A DNA stretch of 64,000 nucleotides from Branchinecta lynchi (GCA_023053575.1 JAKZAP010000016.1:5328046-5392045); one strand, 5' to 3'. Positions 1 through 11,942 are shown, counted from the stretch's first letter. Notes: generated from the sequence alone by a model not told the origin. Numbers and translations: made by a program.

Positions 1-162
1 TATGCTTGCCAAGTTTCATCGTCCTAGCTTATCTGGAAGTGCCCGAACTAGCAAAACCGGGACCGACAGACCGACAGACCGACAGACCGACAGACCGACA
101 GACCGACTGACGGACAGAAATAACAATCGCTATATGGCACTTGAGTAAGCTCAAGTGCCATA
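1..162 (+). mobile_element. TGGCAC element, right end only
   Basis: The first 55 bases match the last module of the full-length element at 13,050-15,900. A GACCGACA microsatellite (about 61-110) follows, then a perfect hairpin at 133-162: 13-bp arms beginning TATGGCACTTGAG around a TAAG loop. The body lies left of the window. The sequence is the same as 15,756-15,900 apart from the number of GACCGACA units, so the two copies are young or recently homogenised. Confidence 0.8.
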
Positions 163-1924
163 AAAACAGTTTATGGTTAGAATTATTTCTTATTTTACTA
201 AGATTTTTGTTTGCAGTCAGTACTACTCATTAACATTTGCTATCATCGTATCGGGTTCAAAGTTAGGCGGCGTTCAAAGTAAGATACCTTTGCTCTCTGC
301 TGTATAAAGTTCTCAGTAATTGACACAAAAAAAGAAAAAGTAGCTTGCGTGGTTCCTGCCTGTAATTTTTTTTTTTACCGAAGCATCATAAACAGTGACA
401 AAACTGCACATGCATTCGCTTGCCCCATCCCTCAGACGACGTCACAAATTTTTTCCTGGATCCAGATCGCTAACCGAAGACCAAGATTCATGGCTTAAAG
501 TACATGCAGTCACTTTCTTCGGTTAATTAAGTGCGGAGACTCAAATCCCATTGATAATCGCCTGTCGCTCTTTTCTAGCGATTCCGCGAGAATTCCCAAA
601 TTCCCTCTGAGAGCTTAATCAGTCATCTGTAAAGAATACTCTTGATGACTATTTATCCTTGCCGATGCAAAATCTCCGACCTCTCCGGTATCTAGCGGAA
701 GAAAGGCAGAAGTGGTGTCACAGCTGCTCCCAAAGATCGCGGTGATTGATTTACACCAGATTTGAGTCGTTGAGTTTAGTCGTACGAACACGCTTACGCC
801 TTCTTCGGGAGGACCGCTGGCGTGTTTTGGACTTAGTCATATAGAGTATTGACAATGGCAAATTCGTGGGTCTTAGATATCAACTTGCAAATATAATCCT
901 GCCGAACATTTTAATGCCTTCTTTTATTTTTAATTTCTTTCTGCCTTCAAATGTTTTGCTAAGTGTAACAAGATTCTTTGATGCCTGAAATCGTGTCTCA
1001 TTGTGATGACGAGCTACAATGGACAGCATTTACAAGTACAGGAAAACTCGAACAGAATCCGGTCTTGGTGACAAGATTATGTTTACACGTAGAGGGAACA
1101 AAAATAATTCTTCAAACTAGAAAATCAGACAAAAATCAATTCACTAGCCAACAAAAAAAATGTTTTGATACCATTAACGACATCAGTACTGATAACTGCT
1201 GCTCTCAAAAGCTAGCTAGACTTTTTACCAGCGCCACCGACGGGGGTGGCGTCTACTTTTTTCAAGTAAATCTGAGTTCCATTCGTGGTGATAAGAATTC
1301 TGGTCCCGCTAGACCTTTTTTATAGTCGTCTTCACAAACGTGATCCTTTCAGGTCAACCTTTCTATCCTATCTTAAATCCTTTCTACTCGACGGGATTTC
1401 TTGTCCGTGTAAACGCTACATAAGATTAGTAAATCCATGTTTGGGTAAGGACATTAAGACAATTGTTGGCAAGAGCAGGTAGATGAGTGGGACCCTAAAC
1501 TTTTTTTTTGGCGGGATTCGATAATCTTCTGTATAGCATAGTGGTGAACACAAAAAATTATAGATTTATTTTGGAGTTGTGGAATCCTAGTGGAATTCTT
1601 TGGAGAAAGTAAATATCTCCGTTCGCTCATGTGTCGGTTTGGTTGGTAACAACTGGAATGACATCCTGATTCCTTGATTCTTTTTTATTTTTTTTAAAAT
1701 GGGTCTTTTTTTGGCCTCACAAGCGAAGTTTCTGGACCAAACAAATTCCCACTGGATCCGGTAAAAAGGTTGGCGTAGGGAGACCAACTGACTGACCACC
1801 ATTTTTTGCCGCGGGTGGACAATTATTTCTGTCGGGAAAGTGAAAAATCTCAAAATCTTTCCGTGGCAGCCAATTTCAGCTTGCCTAGAGTTTTGTGAGG
1901 AAGTTGTGTCTGGTTTCAACTTAC
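163..1924. other. chitinase B intron 4 (partial), no recognised content
   Basis: This is sequence downstream of the exon 4 donor of chitinase B, so it should be intron if the gene continues to the left. Short open frames occur on both strands (for example 978-1325 and 1587-1919) but none resembles a protein family I know. No exon 5 like that of chitinase A (40,631-40,758) was found, so the rest of the gene is presumably beyond the edge. Confidence 0.5.
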
Positions 1925-2056
1925 TCCGTCCTCTGCGACTCCACCTCGCTGGGTAGGGTACTCCCAGTCCACGTCGAGTCCGTCGAAGCCGAACTTTTTC
2001 ACGAACGGCACGACGCTCTTAACGAAGGCGTTTCTGCTTGCAGCTGTCGAAGCCAT
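1925..2056 (-). CDS. chitinase B exon 4 (catalytic motif)
   Basis: Acceptor TTTCAG precedes ATGGCT at 2056; donor GTAAGT follows GACGGA at 1925. The 44 codons run [13 protein letters not shown] to GGVAEDG and hold the GH18 signature FDGLDVDWEYP, whose Glu is the proton donor in this family. Phase 0 at both ends, as in exon 4 of chitinase A. Confidence 0.93.
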
Positions 2057-5000
2057 CTGAAATGAACTAATATTCTAAAAATATTCTGAGTGAATAATAT
2101 TCTGAAATTATTCTAATATTCTGAAATGACTACTATGAGCTTGAATGTGACTAAAAAATCACAGGTCAAAGAACTGTTATCATTTGCGCCAGTTTTCTCA
2201 GTAGATGGGATTGCAAATGTACGTAGCAAGGGCAAATTACCCTTTTTACCACGATTCACTATTTTCCATGTGCAGTGTGCCACCGATGAGTGTTTGGTGT
2301 ATTGTACCATGATTGATGCGCAAAACCGGTTATCTGAATTTTGCCAATTTTGGTTAGAAGTCAATGGGCCTGGGAAAAAAACAGTGGATGATTTGTCAAA
2401 AGCAGAGTCTAGTTCAGATAGTTTCGAGTCCTGTACACGAACAGCCTAAGAACCAGTCCATTAAATCGGAAGGGTGTGGGGGGAGTGATCCCCCAAAGCA
2501 CGCATTCAGGCTACAATGCCGATATGCACTTACACCAAATTCGAAGTAGTACCCCTTCTCAGGCTACTAATTTAACTCATTTGGCAATCTGGGCCCAGTT
2601 GAACACAAACAGGGGGGGGGGGGGAAGTTTAATGGTAACTCCGGCTCTGACTCTTCTCCGACTCTAGGATCTGTTAACACACAAAATTAAATCGTCCTTT
2701 CTCCTAGTCAAGTTACGAACTTGAGTCACTGAGCAATCTGGGCCCAAGTGGGCAGCTGCAGCGTATCGGTGTGGGAGTTAGGACCATACAAAGGCACACT
2801 TAGACCCTAGTGATTATAAGTATCCGAATGTCACCTTGATACCAGTCATGATTCCCAAGTTTACGAAGTTGGTCCATCCCTGTTGCAACCAAACCGGTTC
2901 ACCGACTTACCTCATGCGTAATCTCGGCTATCTAAATAATTTGACCAAAATAATAGACAAGCAGACTTGGAAATGAAATAGACGAAGTGCCAACAAATTA
3001 TAACACATATTTATAGTTATTACATTTACCATTTTCGGCCGGCATAAGTTCTCTGCCGTATAACTTGCCGGTTCTAGCTTCAGGCAGAGGAATCACTCAG
3101 TGACAGTTCTGTGCAACGTTTGGGAACATTTTACCAAGAACAAATAATCAGAGAGAACTTCTGTCTTTAGTCGCATGCAGCGACTTTGAAAGACCCCGCA
3201 CAGGAAGTAGTGAAGGAGGCTGGCAGGAGGCGTGCTCCGCGCGCTGACCCGCCCTAGAGCGCGTCCGTAGAATCAATCAGCTTTGACTCCTACTGTTCCT
3301 CACCAGCGACTTAACAGCGGTTTTGCTATTGACAGGATATGGGGAAATGTTCGACTACAAACAGTCATATAACAGAGATAGGGAGACGGAGGTTTGGTCA
3401 GATTATTTGTTCTTGATTTTACGACTATCTGTCAACAGCTCTTTTGACGCATTAGTAGTCAAGCCAGTCTGGCGGTTTGACCCTGATTAGTGTCAAGAAC
3501 TCAAGAGAGCAGCGATGGCTTGCGACGCTTTGCAAGTAAAACGTACGACGTTCTGACCCCTTTGGCTACCCTGTCGCAACCTTGTCCATGACCAAGAGTG
3601 ATGAGATTCGAATCAAAGTTGAGACCCTTTGAGAGCTTAGGTGTTCTCGACACTCTCGGAAGTTTACAAAATTTACACAGGCCTGCCACTGAGTTAAAGG
3701 ACACCTGAACAACGAAACCATACTTGAACACACCACGGAAAATACATTTACAGACATGGCCACGGAGAGCATTCTTCTCCTGAGCGTGACGTTTTCAGAA
3801 TAGGGATATTACTTTCTGGAGGTTTGCACATGCAGACTCCAAGACAAAAAGCGCAATTCATTCAAATCTTGTACAGCGCTGGCCGGATCGTATTGGAATT
3901 TCTTCTAGAGAAACGTTTGGGCTTAACTGGTTAAGAAATATTCCAGAAGAAAGGTTGATTGGAGACATTTGTTCATTTCTAAAATTGTTCGGTACTGAAA
4001 TAAGGACAGATGCAAAATGGAGCAAAGGTCATAGCTTGTAAACACTATTTCGTATTCGGATTGGGTTTTCTGCAGGCAATATGAACGGAAGTCATACATA
4101 TAGGGATGATACTTGGTACTCTTCATTCAGGTGTCCTTTAAGTAACTAAATTCTGAACGAGATCGTTGTCAGACTCATTGGTTACGTACCCTTGAATATT
4201 TGGTAGACCCTTCGTTCCATCCACCAATGGCTAGCATTGCTTTCAAATTAGGGTTGATTCTCTTCAGCCCGGTGAATCGTTCATAAGCCCCTAGAAGAGG
4301 GGAAAGTAAAGCGTGACGATTCATCATTTTTGGGGGGCAGTATAATAGCCTACTGTTTCTTCTTAAACTTAAGCTTTGTCTCTTACCTCCTATGTTGCCT
4401 CCTGCCAGGTTGACGTCCTTCCTTTAAGAATAGTGAGTGAGAAACAACTGGTTTGGGCATCTGCAAGCGCGCAGGATAGGTCGTTTGTGCAAAGTCTAGC
4501 AGTTTAGACCATTGTCGGTTGGCCCTTAAAGGACCTGTCTTACCTATAATACTAAAGCAACCTACTTCCGTAATCACTCCATATATTTTCCAAACCCTGA
4601 GACACCAATTTCGTACGGTACAAACTAACCCCTCTAAGAAAACCACGCTGATTTTCTCACTTCCTGTGTTTTAACACCTTCCATGTGTATCACGCTGTCG
4701 ACGATTGTCTGCGAGAAGTTTATATAAAAACCGGTTATATAAATTGATTCCCTGTTTTTGCTATAAGTCAACGGGTCTCCGGAAAGGCCTAAACGGTGGG
4801 TTATTTGTTGGAAGCAGAGCTTAGTTTTTAAAGTATTCAAATACTGTAAGTTGAAGAGTAAATAGTGTGAGGGGTCCTTCATAGGTGTGTTCCCATAGGC
4901 TGGGGACCCTTGAGACGGAAAGTGATAGTTAGTTTTGTTGTCTCCGTCTCCTACATCTCCAAAAATCCGCCTTTAAATTCACGAGAATGCAGAATGCCGT

Positions 5001-8000
5001 TCCGGCCATTTCTACCACCTTTTCTGTTGACTGTACTTTTGCCCCGAGTCAACGAATGGATGAAATAATTGTATATATTTATTAAAGCACAATGGACACT
5101 TCTAATGCTTTACTTTGTATTAAATGCGTCACAAATAAACATTTCCGACTTCCTTTAGAAGGCGCTACGAAAATCAGCCGTTTTCTTGTTATCCCTTGTC
5201 TTTACCTCTCTGGCATTTCGGCGATCCAGATGTTAGGAGCTGGGATATCGTGGCAGGAAATTCAAAAACTCCAAGCAATGCTTGATAGAAAAGAATAATC
5301 TTGAGATGTCACCAAAGTCAAGCCGCAGATGCAGTTTACCTGATTGTTCTAGTGTTTCATGAGAAGTTCCATGGGCTTAAAGTGCCTATTAAAAGTTTTT
5401 CTTTGTGGAATAGTGCTGTGAAGCTTGATTAACTTGCTTTATAAAATGTACCAAAATATGCAATAAGCTTATAAAAAATAATATAGCTACAAAGATCATT
5501 CAAAAACAAATAACCTATACAAATCTGAAATATACAAGCTGATTTATGTTTAAAATAAAGACCTACTAAGTATTATAAGAAACATCACTCTTATCTTTGT
5601 CCAAGCTAGTAAACTGAGCATGTACTGGCCCAAAAAATTACGCTTTGAAATATCACAGAGAGGAAACTGTTGAAAAAGCTGCTGATCTAGGGGGTAAGCA
5701 TTGTTCCTAGGTTGTTACAGAGTGGGAGAGGGGTGGTTTGATGTGCCCATTGAACTTTAAAGAATAGTCCTGTTTTGGTGCAATTTTAATATGTGATGTG
5801 TAATATCACGAAGTAAATAAATTGATTGATTGGTGGACTGCCCCGGCTAAATCGTGTAGACAACTGAAATCTGGAATTCCGTCGATCGGAGAATATTTCT
5901 CCACTGTTACTTCTTGATACTCAAAGGACCCACCGCAGTGCCAAATGTAGTTCCAATGTAATTCTAGTGCCAAAGCAACCTACTTCCGTAATCGCTCCAT
6001 CCATTTTTAAAACCGCATGCCCGAATTTCATACTGTACCCCCCCCCCCTTTCGATGCCTCATTGATTTTCACTATTTCGCTATTTTCGATGCGCATCATG
6101 CTATCGACGGTGTTTGCGAAAAGCTCATTCGCCAGAAAAAAAAATACAGCTTCTTAGATCTGTCCGTGGTTTTGGTAGAAGTCAACGGGCCCGGAGAAAA
6201 GCGTAAAATAGCGGTTGATAATTTTTAAAGCAATGCCTGTTTTTTTTAAGAACGAACTCAGTATTTTGACGTTGTCGTTGTAAAGTGTGGAAACACTGCG
6301 CAGTTTTATTAGTCTTCTCCTCGTTAGCCCCGCTACTAACAACTCAAGTTATTCTTTATTTCCTGTCCAGTATTGCCACCTTAAGCATAAAAAGAAACAT
6401 ACGCAATCTTTATTATTTGTTCGTCATTAATCACGGTATTAACAACCAATGTACTCTCCTCGTTTTCAGTGCAGTACAAGCTGAGAGTTTTCTGCACGTT
6501 CAGAAACTGCTCTCTCAAACAGAAAATCTTTGCACGCCTCGGGGATCCCATCATCCGGTTTTTGGTCAATCAGAGCTTTAAGATTAAGATAAATGTACGG
6601 CTTCTAGACGCAGAGACACGGCCTCTCTCGCAGCGGATCAAAAATGAGAAAGTCAGCGGATGGTACCGAGTTTAAAATTTGTGGGATTCGATTTTGGAAT
6701 TCACGCCAGTGACAGAAAAGTGTCTGGGTAAGCCCCTTAGTTGAACTTTAACTAATAAAGATCTCCGTGTTTGAATCTGGATGCTGACTCTCGTTAGTTA
6801 CACAGTCTGATGCTACGAGCGTGTTCCACGCTTCTTACAAACAGGAACTGTCAGTGACTATTTTCGGTTCAACCTCGTGAAAAGTTAATACGCTGGCCGT
6901 TCCAACCTTCTCGAAATAGTAACTATTGCTTACCACGCTCGGTAGCATAATAAGCGTGATAACTACGATATGTGTGGCGCGATATTTTGCTGAAAAGCAT
7001 AAACATGCGTTCCAGCCTAACGCCAAGAAGCCAGAAGCTGTGGCGTCATGCGTAGGCTCTATGATAAGAAGGGTGGAACACGACATACGTGTCGTCTGTT
7101 TTGAAACTTCTTACTTTACCTTTTCCTCCTCCTTCAGTGAGGTCGTTCCACGGATCGAATGCGACAATATTATTGGTTGAGGCATCGAGTGCTGCGAAAC
7201 CAAACATGATGTGGGTGCAGAGGAAAGGATCGATGTCTTCTATGTCGAATTTTCCATCTCCCGGGCGGTATACTGCCCAGCTTCCGTAGTAGCAAACAAG
7301 CTTTCTCGGAGCTAAATAAAGGACAAACCAATATCAGATAGTTTGTTCGGAAATCGTTTTAGGAATGTTGAATGTTAAGTTGATTATATTTATATAAGCC
7401 TAATAATGACAACATATTTTGTATTGATGATTCAACGAATATTCGGCTAGTCCGCTTCCCGTTTTTGAAATAAAATTGGGTTGGATTGGAAGCTATTCCA
7501 AATGTCTCTATTTTTTTCTCTGTCGAATCTAGCCAAATTACTCTAAGTTTCAATTCGGTCAGTGCTATCGGTCGTTTCTATCAAGGAGATATGCGGAATG
7601 TCAAATTCAGTTACTGTTACACTCGTAGTTGTTTTAATTGGTCCACTGTGTGTCCAATTATGTCTATTGGTCCAATGTGAATGGATTGCAAACAGAAAGT
7701 TAAAGTACCTGCGTTAGCTATATCACTGCAACTTTTAAGTTTATTGTGGAATGCTTTTGTTTTGGGATCCCAAAACTTTAGGGACGGAAGAACTTTGACT
7801 CAAAGTACAGGTCAAGTTCGTAGGTGGGTTCGTTCCATGGCCCCGTATTTGTGGTGGGGGCTAAAAAAAATACTTTTTAAAAGGTTCAAGGTTCAAGGTT
7901 TTTTTATTCTTACTTCATATAATACATAAACATTAACAATACTATACTCTGCACTTACATTTATTTCAGGGTTTGAACCGGAGAGAAGAAAAACATCGAA

Positions 8001-8664
8001 TGGTTCAGAAAAGCTAATGACAAATTTGATAGTTCAAATAGTTGAAGGCGTACGAAACATATCTGAAACCTATTTTTCTCGCCGAACAAGTAGTTCGCCA
8101 GGAATTCGATCGGGACCAGGAAACTAGAAAAAGTAAATGTTCCATCCGAATTTGATTAAAGGCTCGGTATTGAAGTACGATGACATGCAGACTCTTTTTA
8201 TTTTCCTTTAGGAGAAAATAAAAACAGACAGTCGGGTGGACGGATGGGCTAACTTTACGAAGGCATAGATATCCCAAAATTGCAGACTGCCAGCCTACCA
8301 GGTGGATTCACATTTGGAACGCAGGATTTCAGACCAACATTTTGAAAGAAAAACAAAAGCAGTCCTGTACATATACTTATAACTACCATCAGTTCCGTCT
8401 TGAATGCTCAAAATGACGGTGATTTAGAAACAAACAAAACAAGTTGAAAAGAAACAAGACAGACATCAGGCACCAGGCTTCCAGTCCTTCTGGATGAAAT
8501 TGTTTAAAAGTACTATACTTTCCCCTGAGCTTGCCACAGGCAGGGACAGGGTTTAGGGAGGAGGGAACGTCAGTATAGGGTTATTTGACATAAATACCTT
8601 TCGGAGTTTCTTCAGATCGTACAGCAACATACAAAAATAGTGCTCCTAGTATCAAGCACTTCAT
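1925..8664 (-). CDS. chitinase B (GH18 endochitinase), first four exons; 3' part off the left edge
   Basis: Secreted chitinase that would hydrolyse beta-1,4-GlcNAc bonds in chitin (cuticle, peritrophic matrix or diet). Exons 8598-8664, 7120-7311, 4190-4290 and 1925-2056 join into 164 codons. Residues 1-16 form a hydrophobic signal peptide (MKCLILGALFLYVAV). The GH18 start LVCYYGSW, motif 1 (MLAIGGW) and the catalytic block FDGLDVDWEYP with Glu152 are all present. Exon sizes are 67, 192, 101 and 132 bp against 67, 195, 101 and 132 in chitinase A, with identical phases. Exon 4 shares 32 of 44 residues with A and exon 3 shares 29 of 33. All donors are GT and acceptors AG. The remaining barrel and any chitin-binding domain would lie left of base 1. 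A truncated pseudogene cannot be excluded, but no lesion is visible. Confidence 0.92.
2057..4189. other. chitinase B intron 3
   Basis: Holds a diverged AAAGGACC repeat (2,160-2,430), a 13-base G run (2,612-2,624) and two copies of CAATCTGGGCCCA (about 2,585 and 2,733) whose family I do not recognise. From 2,930 to 4,189 I see nothing identifiable. Confidence 0.7.
2160..2430. repeat. AAAGGACC repeat, diverged copy 1
   Basis: Shares blocks such as AGTCAATGGGCCTGGGAAAA and the following segment with copies at 4,526-4,882, 5,960-6,290 and 47,903-48,590. The ends are not clear here. All four copies lie in chitinase introns. Confidence 0.5.
4190..4290 (-). CDS. chitinase B exon 3
   Basis: Acceptor CTTCTAG, donor GTACGT. 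The frame enters in phase 1 and leaves in phase 0, like the 101-bp exon 3 of chitinase A. It encodes [16 protein letters not shown] followed by [17 protein letters not shown], including the conserved K-x-L-x-x-x-GGW motif of GH18 (second beta strand). Confidence 0.93.
4526..4879. repeat. AAAGGACC repeat, copy 2 (intact empty site)
   Basis: Bounded by TTAAAGGACC (4526-4535) and GGGTCCTT (4872-4879), short inverted termini that fit a MITE. It contains the uninterrupted site AAAGCAACCTACTTCCG (about 4554-4570), which is the target occupied by another element in the copy at 47,903-48,590. Confidence 0.65.
5092..5840 (+). mobile_element. possible non-LTR retrotransposon 3' end
   Basis: A 68-codon open frame (5092-5298, ending LQAMLDRKE) is followed by AT-rich sequence ending AAGTAAATAAATTGATTGATTGG near 5,815-5,837. 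That is the short-tandem 3' tail typical of CR1/L2-type elements, preceded by a small stem (GTGATG...ATATCAC). The protein itself is not recognised, so the assignment rests on the tail. Confidence 0.35.
5960..6290. repeat. AAAGGACC repeat, copy 3
   Basis: Aligns with copy 2 from AAAGCAACCTACTTCCGTAA onward and through AGTCAACGGGCCCGGAGAAA. A C run interrupts it near 6,041-6,050. The termini are degraded. Confidence 0.55.
6820..7082. mobile_element. short inverted-repeat element (MITE-like)
   Basis: Begins CGTGTTCCACGCTTCTTA and ends with its near-perfect inverse (AAGAAGGGTGGAACACG). Length is about 263 bp. A half copy with the same end (GGTGGAACACGC) is at 47,050-47,182. No target duplication is evident. 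It sits 38 bp from the exon 2 donor of chitinase B. Confidence 0.6.
7120..7311 (-). CDS. chitinase B exon 2
   Basis: Acceptor TTATTTAG, donor GTAAAG, phase 1 at both ends. Encodes APRKLVCYYGSWAVYRPGDG and on to FDPWNDLTEGGGK, the start of the GH18 barrel. It is one codon shorter than exon 2 of chitinase A; the difference falls just after the signal peptide region. Confidence 0.94.
7312..8597. other. chitinase B intron 1
   Basis: Intron of 1.29 kb. Around 7,755-7,860 is a worn piece of a GGGATCCC element: TTTTGGGATCCCAAAA followed after about 50 bases by GGTCAAGTTCGTAGGTGGG. Nothing else is recognised. Confidence 0.65.
8598..8664 (-). CDS. chitinase B exon 1 (start codon, signal peptide)
   Basis: ATG at 8664 opens MKCLILGALFLYVAVRSEET, a short basic residue plus a hydrophobic stretch as expected of a secreted enzyme. 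Donor GTATTT after AAAG. Exactly 67 coding bases, as in exon 1 of chitinase A, which supports the start choice. A weak TATA-like AAATAAAG lies about 45 bp upstream (8,709-8,716). Confidence 0.88.
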
Positions 8665-9004
8665 CACTAGATATCTAATTTCAGTCTGTCCGAAAATGTA
8701 CTCCAGTGCTTTATTTCGCCTTATCAATGAGGAATTTGATAACTTTTTGTAGTTTTTTTTTACTAACTTAAAGGTTAGTAGACATTTGGATTAATGTATT
8801 TCGACATAATGTGAAGATAAGAAATTGGTTTGACTTTTGCAACGGCTATGCTATCGCCGCAATATTTTTGCGTAGGTTTGGGGGATTCGAATGGTAGTAG
8901 CCTACGTATGTGGCATCGAAAATCTGCCTGTCTTTTTTAGCACAACTCACATGCCTGGCGATATCCGTCGCGCAAGGTGCTGGAAAAAAAACGCATTATC
9001 AGGT

Positions 9005-9672
9005 AAAATTGTAGTCGCCAGATCCAGTCTTCGCCAGACTGGTCGAACATTTTTACTATCAAAATTTAGAAACAGATTAAGGCCAAACAGCTAATCACCT
9101 GAGAAAAACCGAGTTCAGATATGGATTCAGCATTCTATTTTGACGAAACTGATTGAAACTTCCTGCCTTACTTCTGCCAAAATTTCCGGTTTCGGCCGAA
9201 TTCCGGGCAAACTGCATATCCAGCGAAAAAATAAAGCTGAGTAACGAATTCAGCGTATCCCTTACCCCTATGAGGAACATCTTATCAACTTCAAATAAAA
9301 CTAACATATAAACATTTTTCGGTTTCAGCCGGATTTCAGTCGAATTACATGTTCGGGTAAAAATGGTTCTTATACGGATTCAGCATCTCTTCTTACTCCT
9401 AAATAGGACATCTAATCAACTTTTCATAAACAAAATTTTGATTTTAGTCGGATTCCGGACGAACTACTTGTCCGGGTTGAAAACAATTTTCGCCAAGTGT
9501 TCAGCATGTCTTCTTACCCCAGAATTAAGCATGCAATCAACTTCAAATAAAACCTCGCACTATGTTTCATTAAAATATCTTCTTTCCTTCGAGAGTTATC
9601 CTGCTGAAAGTGGACCAACAGCTTTTGCGATGTCATTAGTATCCTTACGCTTACGTTTTGGGATCCCAAAAA
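9005..9672 (+). mobile_element. GGGATCCC element, 5'-truncated
   Basis: Starts inside the left conserved segment (CCAGATCCAGTCTTCGCCAGAC), continues through worn modules with CCGGATTCCGG and CAACTTCAAATAAAA blocks, and ends at the perfect palindrome TTTTGGGATCCCAAAA (9656-9671). The GACG microsatellite before the palindrome is lost here. Confidence 0.7.
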
Positions 9673-10069
9673 CGCTCTGTGTGGAATCTCTTTAGCAAGA
9701 TAATGTAATAAGAGTTAGGCTCGCACATTTAACAAGGGGTGAACCACTGTTCTCTCGTAGGCAGGGGCGTCACCCGGCAAATGTCAGCAAAGAATAACTT
9801 GATCTCTTCAGGAGAGAACGGTGTTTGTTGTTTCTTCCCATCAATTTTTGGATGCTGTGGTGAAAGTTCTTGGGATCGCTTCGGAAAAGTTTCTCAGTTA
9901 TGCTGATACCGTGTTTTGCACGTGCATCCCGGCACCTCCTGACTATACTGCTTTGCCTATTTTCTTTGCGTCTTCTTTATTCCCGTTCGCAAAGAGACGA
10001 TCCCTCGGTTTGATAAGGCGTCATCAGGTACCTACAGTTTACCGTGAATTTTTAGGGTTTTCATTTTTT
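9673..10069. other. unassigned intergenic DNA
   Basis: An open frame spans 9821-10165 on the plus strand, but its second half runs into a TGGCAC element and its first half matches nothing I recognise. No other feature is seen. Confidence 0.5.
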
Positions 10070-10500
10070 TATGGCACTTGCAGCCCGCTGCTTTTAGATG
10101 CCATGTACCGATCACTTTTCGGTCTGTCGGTCGGTCTCTCTGTCAGGCCACTCATCTCGAGTTAGGATACTTCCATATATGCTAGGACGATGAAACTTGG
10201 TAGGCATATTAGGGACGCTACCAAACTAACTTGGAATTAGTCACTTCCCCGATTCAACCACCATGATGGGAGTGGGGGGAGGGGGAATCCGGAATATTGA
10301 CGTATTTTTAACTTTTGAACGGGGAATCGGATCTTAATGAAACTTGATATTTGGAAGGATCTCCTGTCTAAGGTGTCACACTTCAAGTCTGGAATGGATC
10401 CTGTGACTTTGGGGGTAGTTGGAGGGGGGAACCGGAAAACGTGTGTAATATTCAGAGTGGATGGATAGGGTCGAAACTTGGCGGGAAGAACCAGGGGCGT
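10070..10500 (-). mobile_element. TGGCAC element, right part, inverted
   Basis: Opens with the inverted right end (TATGGCACTTGC near 10,070, imperfect hairpin to about 10,106), then CGGTCTGTCGG repeats and three modules containing GATGAAACTTGG or its variants. It stops at a block (GGGGCGTCCCGAGG) that also borders the GGGACGCCCC repeat at 16,090 and 58,700, followed by a 14-base C run. Confidence 0.7.
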
Positions 10501-10559
10501 CCCGAGGGGGAGGCGTGGCGCCCCCCCCCCCCCCTAGGTTTTGGGCATTTGCGGCGAAG

Positions 10560-11240
10560 CCGTGATGCCTGTTTTACAAAATCTGTTGTACACACATTTC
10601 TCAATTAGGCGATGCAACGCGTTTATTTGGTTTCCATTCTTTATCAAATTTGGTAATTAATCCAACTTTTGTTCGGTCCGAGTCGATTTCACCGCATTCG
10701 GTACGTCCCTACGTAAATTCGGGTATTTAACGTATTTCACATTGACATTTCTCTGTTCTATCGCATTCCGTCAGTCAATTTCATAATTCGGTCATTTATC
10801 AGATTCATTTGGTTCTGATTCGTGACCGAATTTGACAATTCATCCGACTTTTGTTCAGTCCGAGTCGATTTCACCGCATTTGGTACGTCCCTATGTAAAT
10901 TCGGTGATTTCACGTATTTATTTGGCCTCATTTGTTAGCGAATTCGGTTGTTCACCGTACTTTTCTCAAGTCCGTATCAGCTGTTCTATCGCATTCGGTC
11001 AATCCATTTCATAATTCGGTAATTCACCTGATTTTTGTCTGGTCCACATCTGTTACCAGACTTACGAGATTTGGTTGTTTTAGGTGGTTCTGCCAAGAGT
11101 TCCATTCCATTCCGAAATTCGGTCGTTATACCGCTCCCGATCTGCTCCTTATTGTTCACCTCAGTTAATGTGCTTGGTAATTTAAGTGGCATTGATTTAG
11201 CTCTTGTCTTTACCTTTTAACGTTAGCATCAACTGGTTTC
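10560..11240 (+). repeat. ATTCGGT-array repeat, copy 1
   Basis: Contains more than ten spaced ATTCGGT words with recurring phrases (CCGCATTCGGT, CATTTCATAATTCGGT, GAGTCGATTTCACC). It is homologous to 53,030-53,676 plus 56,425-56,541. This copy is uninterrupted between GATCTGCTCCTTATT (about 11,138) and GGTAATTTAAGTGG (about 11,175), the place where the other copy holds a TGGCAC element. Confidence 0.7.
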
Positions 11241-11247
11241 CATTCAT

Positions 11248-11905
11248 TACTTAAAGTTTAACTGAAAAGCCAACTTATTTTTCTACGTTTGATTTCATTA
11301 CACTGAATTATTTTGACTCATATAAGGGATTTTTGTTTTTTACGTCGTAGTCTAGTAGTGACGTTTGGAATCTTCGCTGGTTGCACCACAAATAACTTTA
11401 CGGCGAGTCGCGGGAAATTTGAATGTCTGCCAAAGCGTGTGTTTCAATGGCTAACAAAGCGAATATTTTGAAATGTGATGATCACCCTCAGTTCCGTGCT
11501 ACCCCTGATAGGTTTCGGTTGTGGAAGGACACAGTCAACAGAGAATTTGACCAGCATTCCACCAAGTTGATTAGCAAGTTCAAGTTTTCAACTGGTCATG
11601 TTCTTCCTTCATAGCGAATGCCATGTTCTTCCTGGTCACTTTCACTTCCCATGTTACTTTCCTCTTCCTGGCTTGAAGAATGCAAATCCGCCGTGACATG
11701 TAATTATTGCAATTGGCTGCCGCTGTAGTTGCTAAACATTTCAAACACAGAGCTACGTCTGTATAGAGGTACAACAGTAGCGGAAGAGTACAACAGTAGC
11801 GTGGATAACAAAATAACGAAGTAACGCGTTTTTGTCGGTTTTTCAAGCCCAATTAAGTAAAAATATGATGGCTAATCAGACTGTCGTATCTTAGCCCTAT
11901 TCTGT
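11248..11905. repeat. TTAAAGTTTAAC repeat, copy 1
   Basis: Begins TTAAAGTTTAACTGAAAAGC and ends with a related inverse (TTAACCTTTAA). Homologous to 35,253-35,712, 47,555-47,890 and 51,281-51,585 with 52,255-52,395. A 63-codon frame at 11,423-11,614 lies inside it. I considered a THAP-type zinc finger but the Cys spacing does not fit. Confidence 0.6.
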
Positions 11906-11942
11906 TAACCTTTAACTTATACTTCAGGAATAAGCAGGACTT

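Larger units (their letters stand above)
4291..7119. other. chitinase B intron 2
   Basis: Intron of 2.8 kb carrying two AAAGGACC repeats, a probable retrotransposon 3' tail near 5,800-5,840 and a short inverted-repeat element at 6,820-7,082 ending 38 bp from the exon 2 donor. The rest (4,883-5,090 and 6,290-6,815) shows nothing recognisable. Confidence 0.7.

Noticed and set aside
61..118. GACCGACA array considered as a CRISPR-like repeat
   Set aside because: It is a simple microsatellite with no unique spacers.
9821..10165. 114-codon frame upstream of an inverted TGGCAC element
   Set aside because: The C-terminal part is the element's hairpin and microsatellite; the N-terminal part matches nothing and has no splice or start context.
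11423..11614. Possible THAP-type zinc finger inside a TTAAAGTTTAAC repeat
   Set aside because: The two cysteines are 11 residues apart and no C-x2-H partner follows; the frame is short and lies in a repeat whose other copies lack it.
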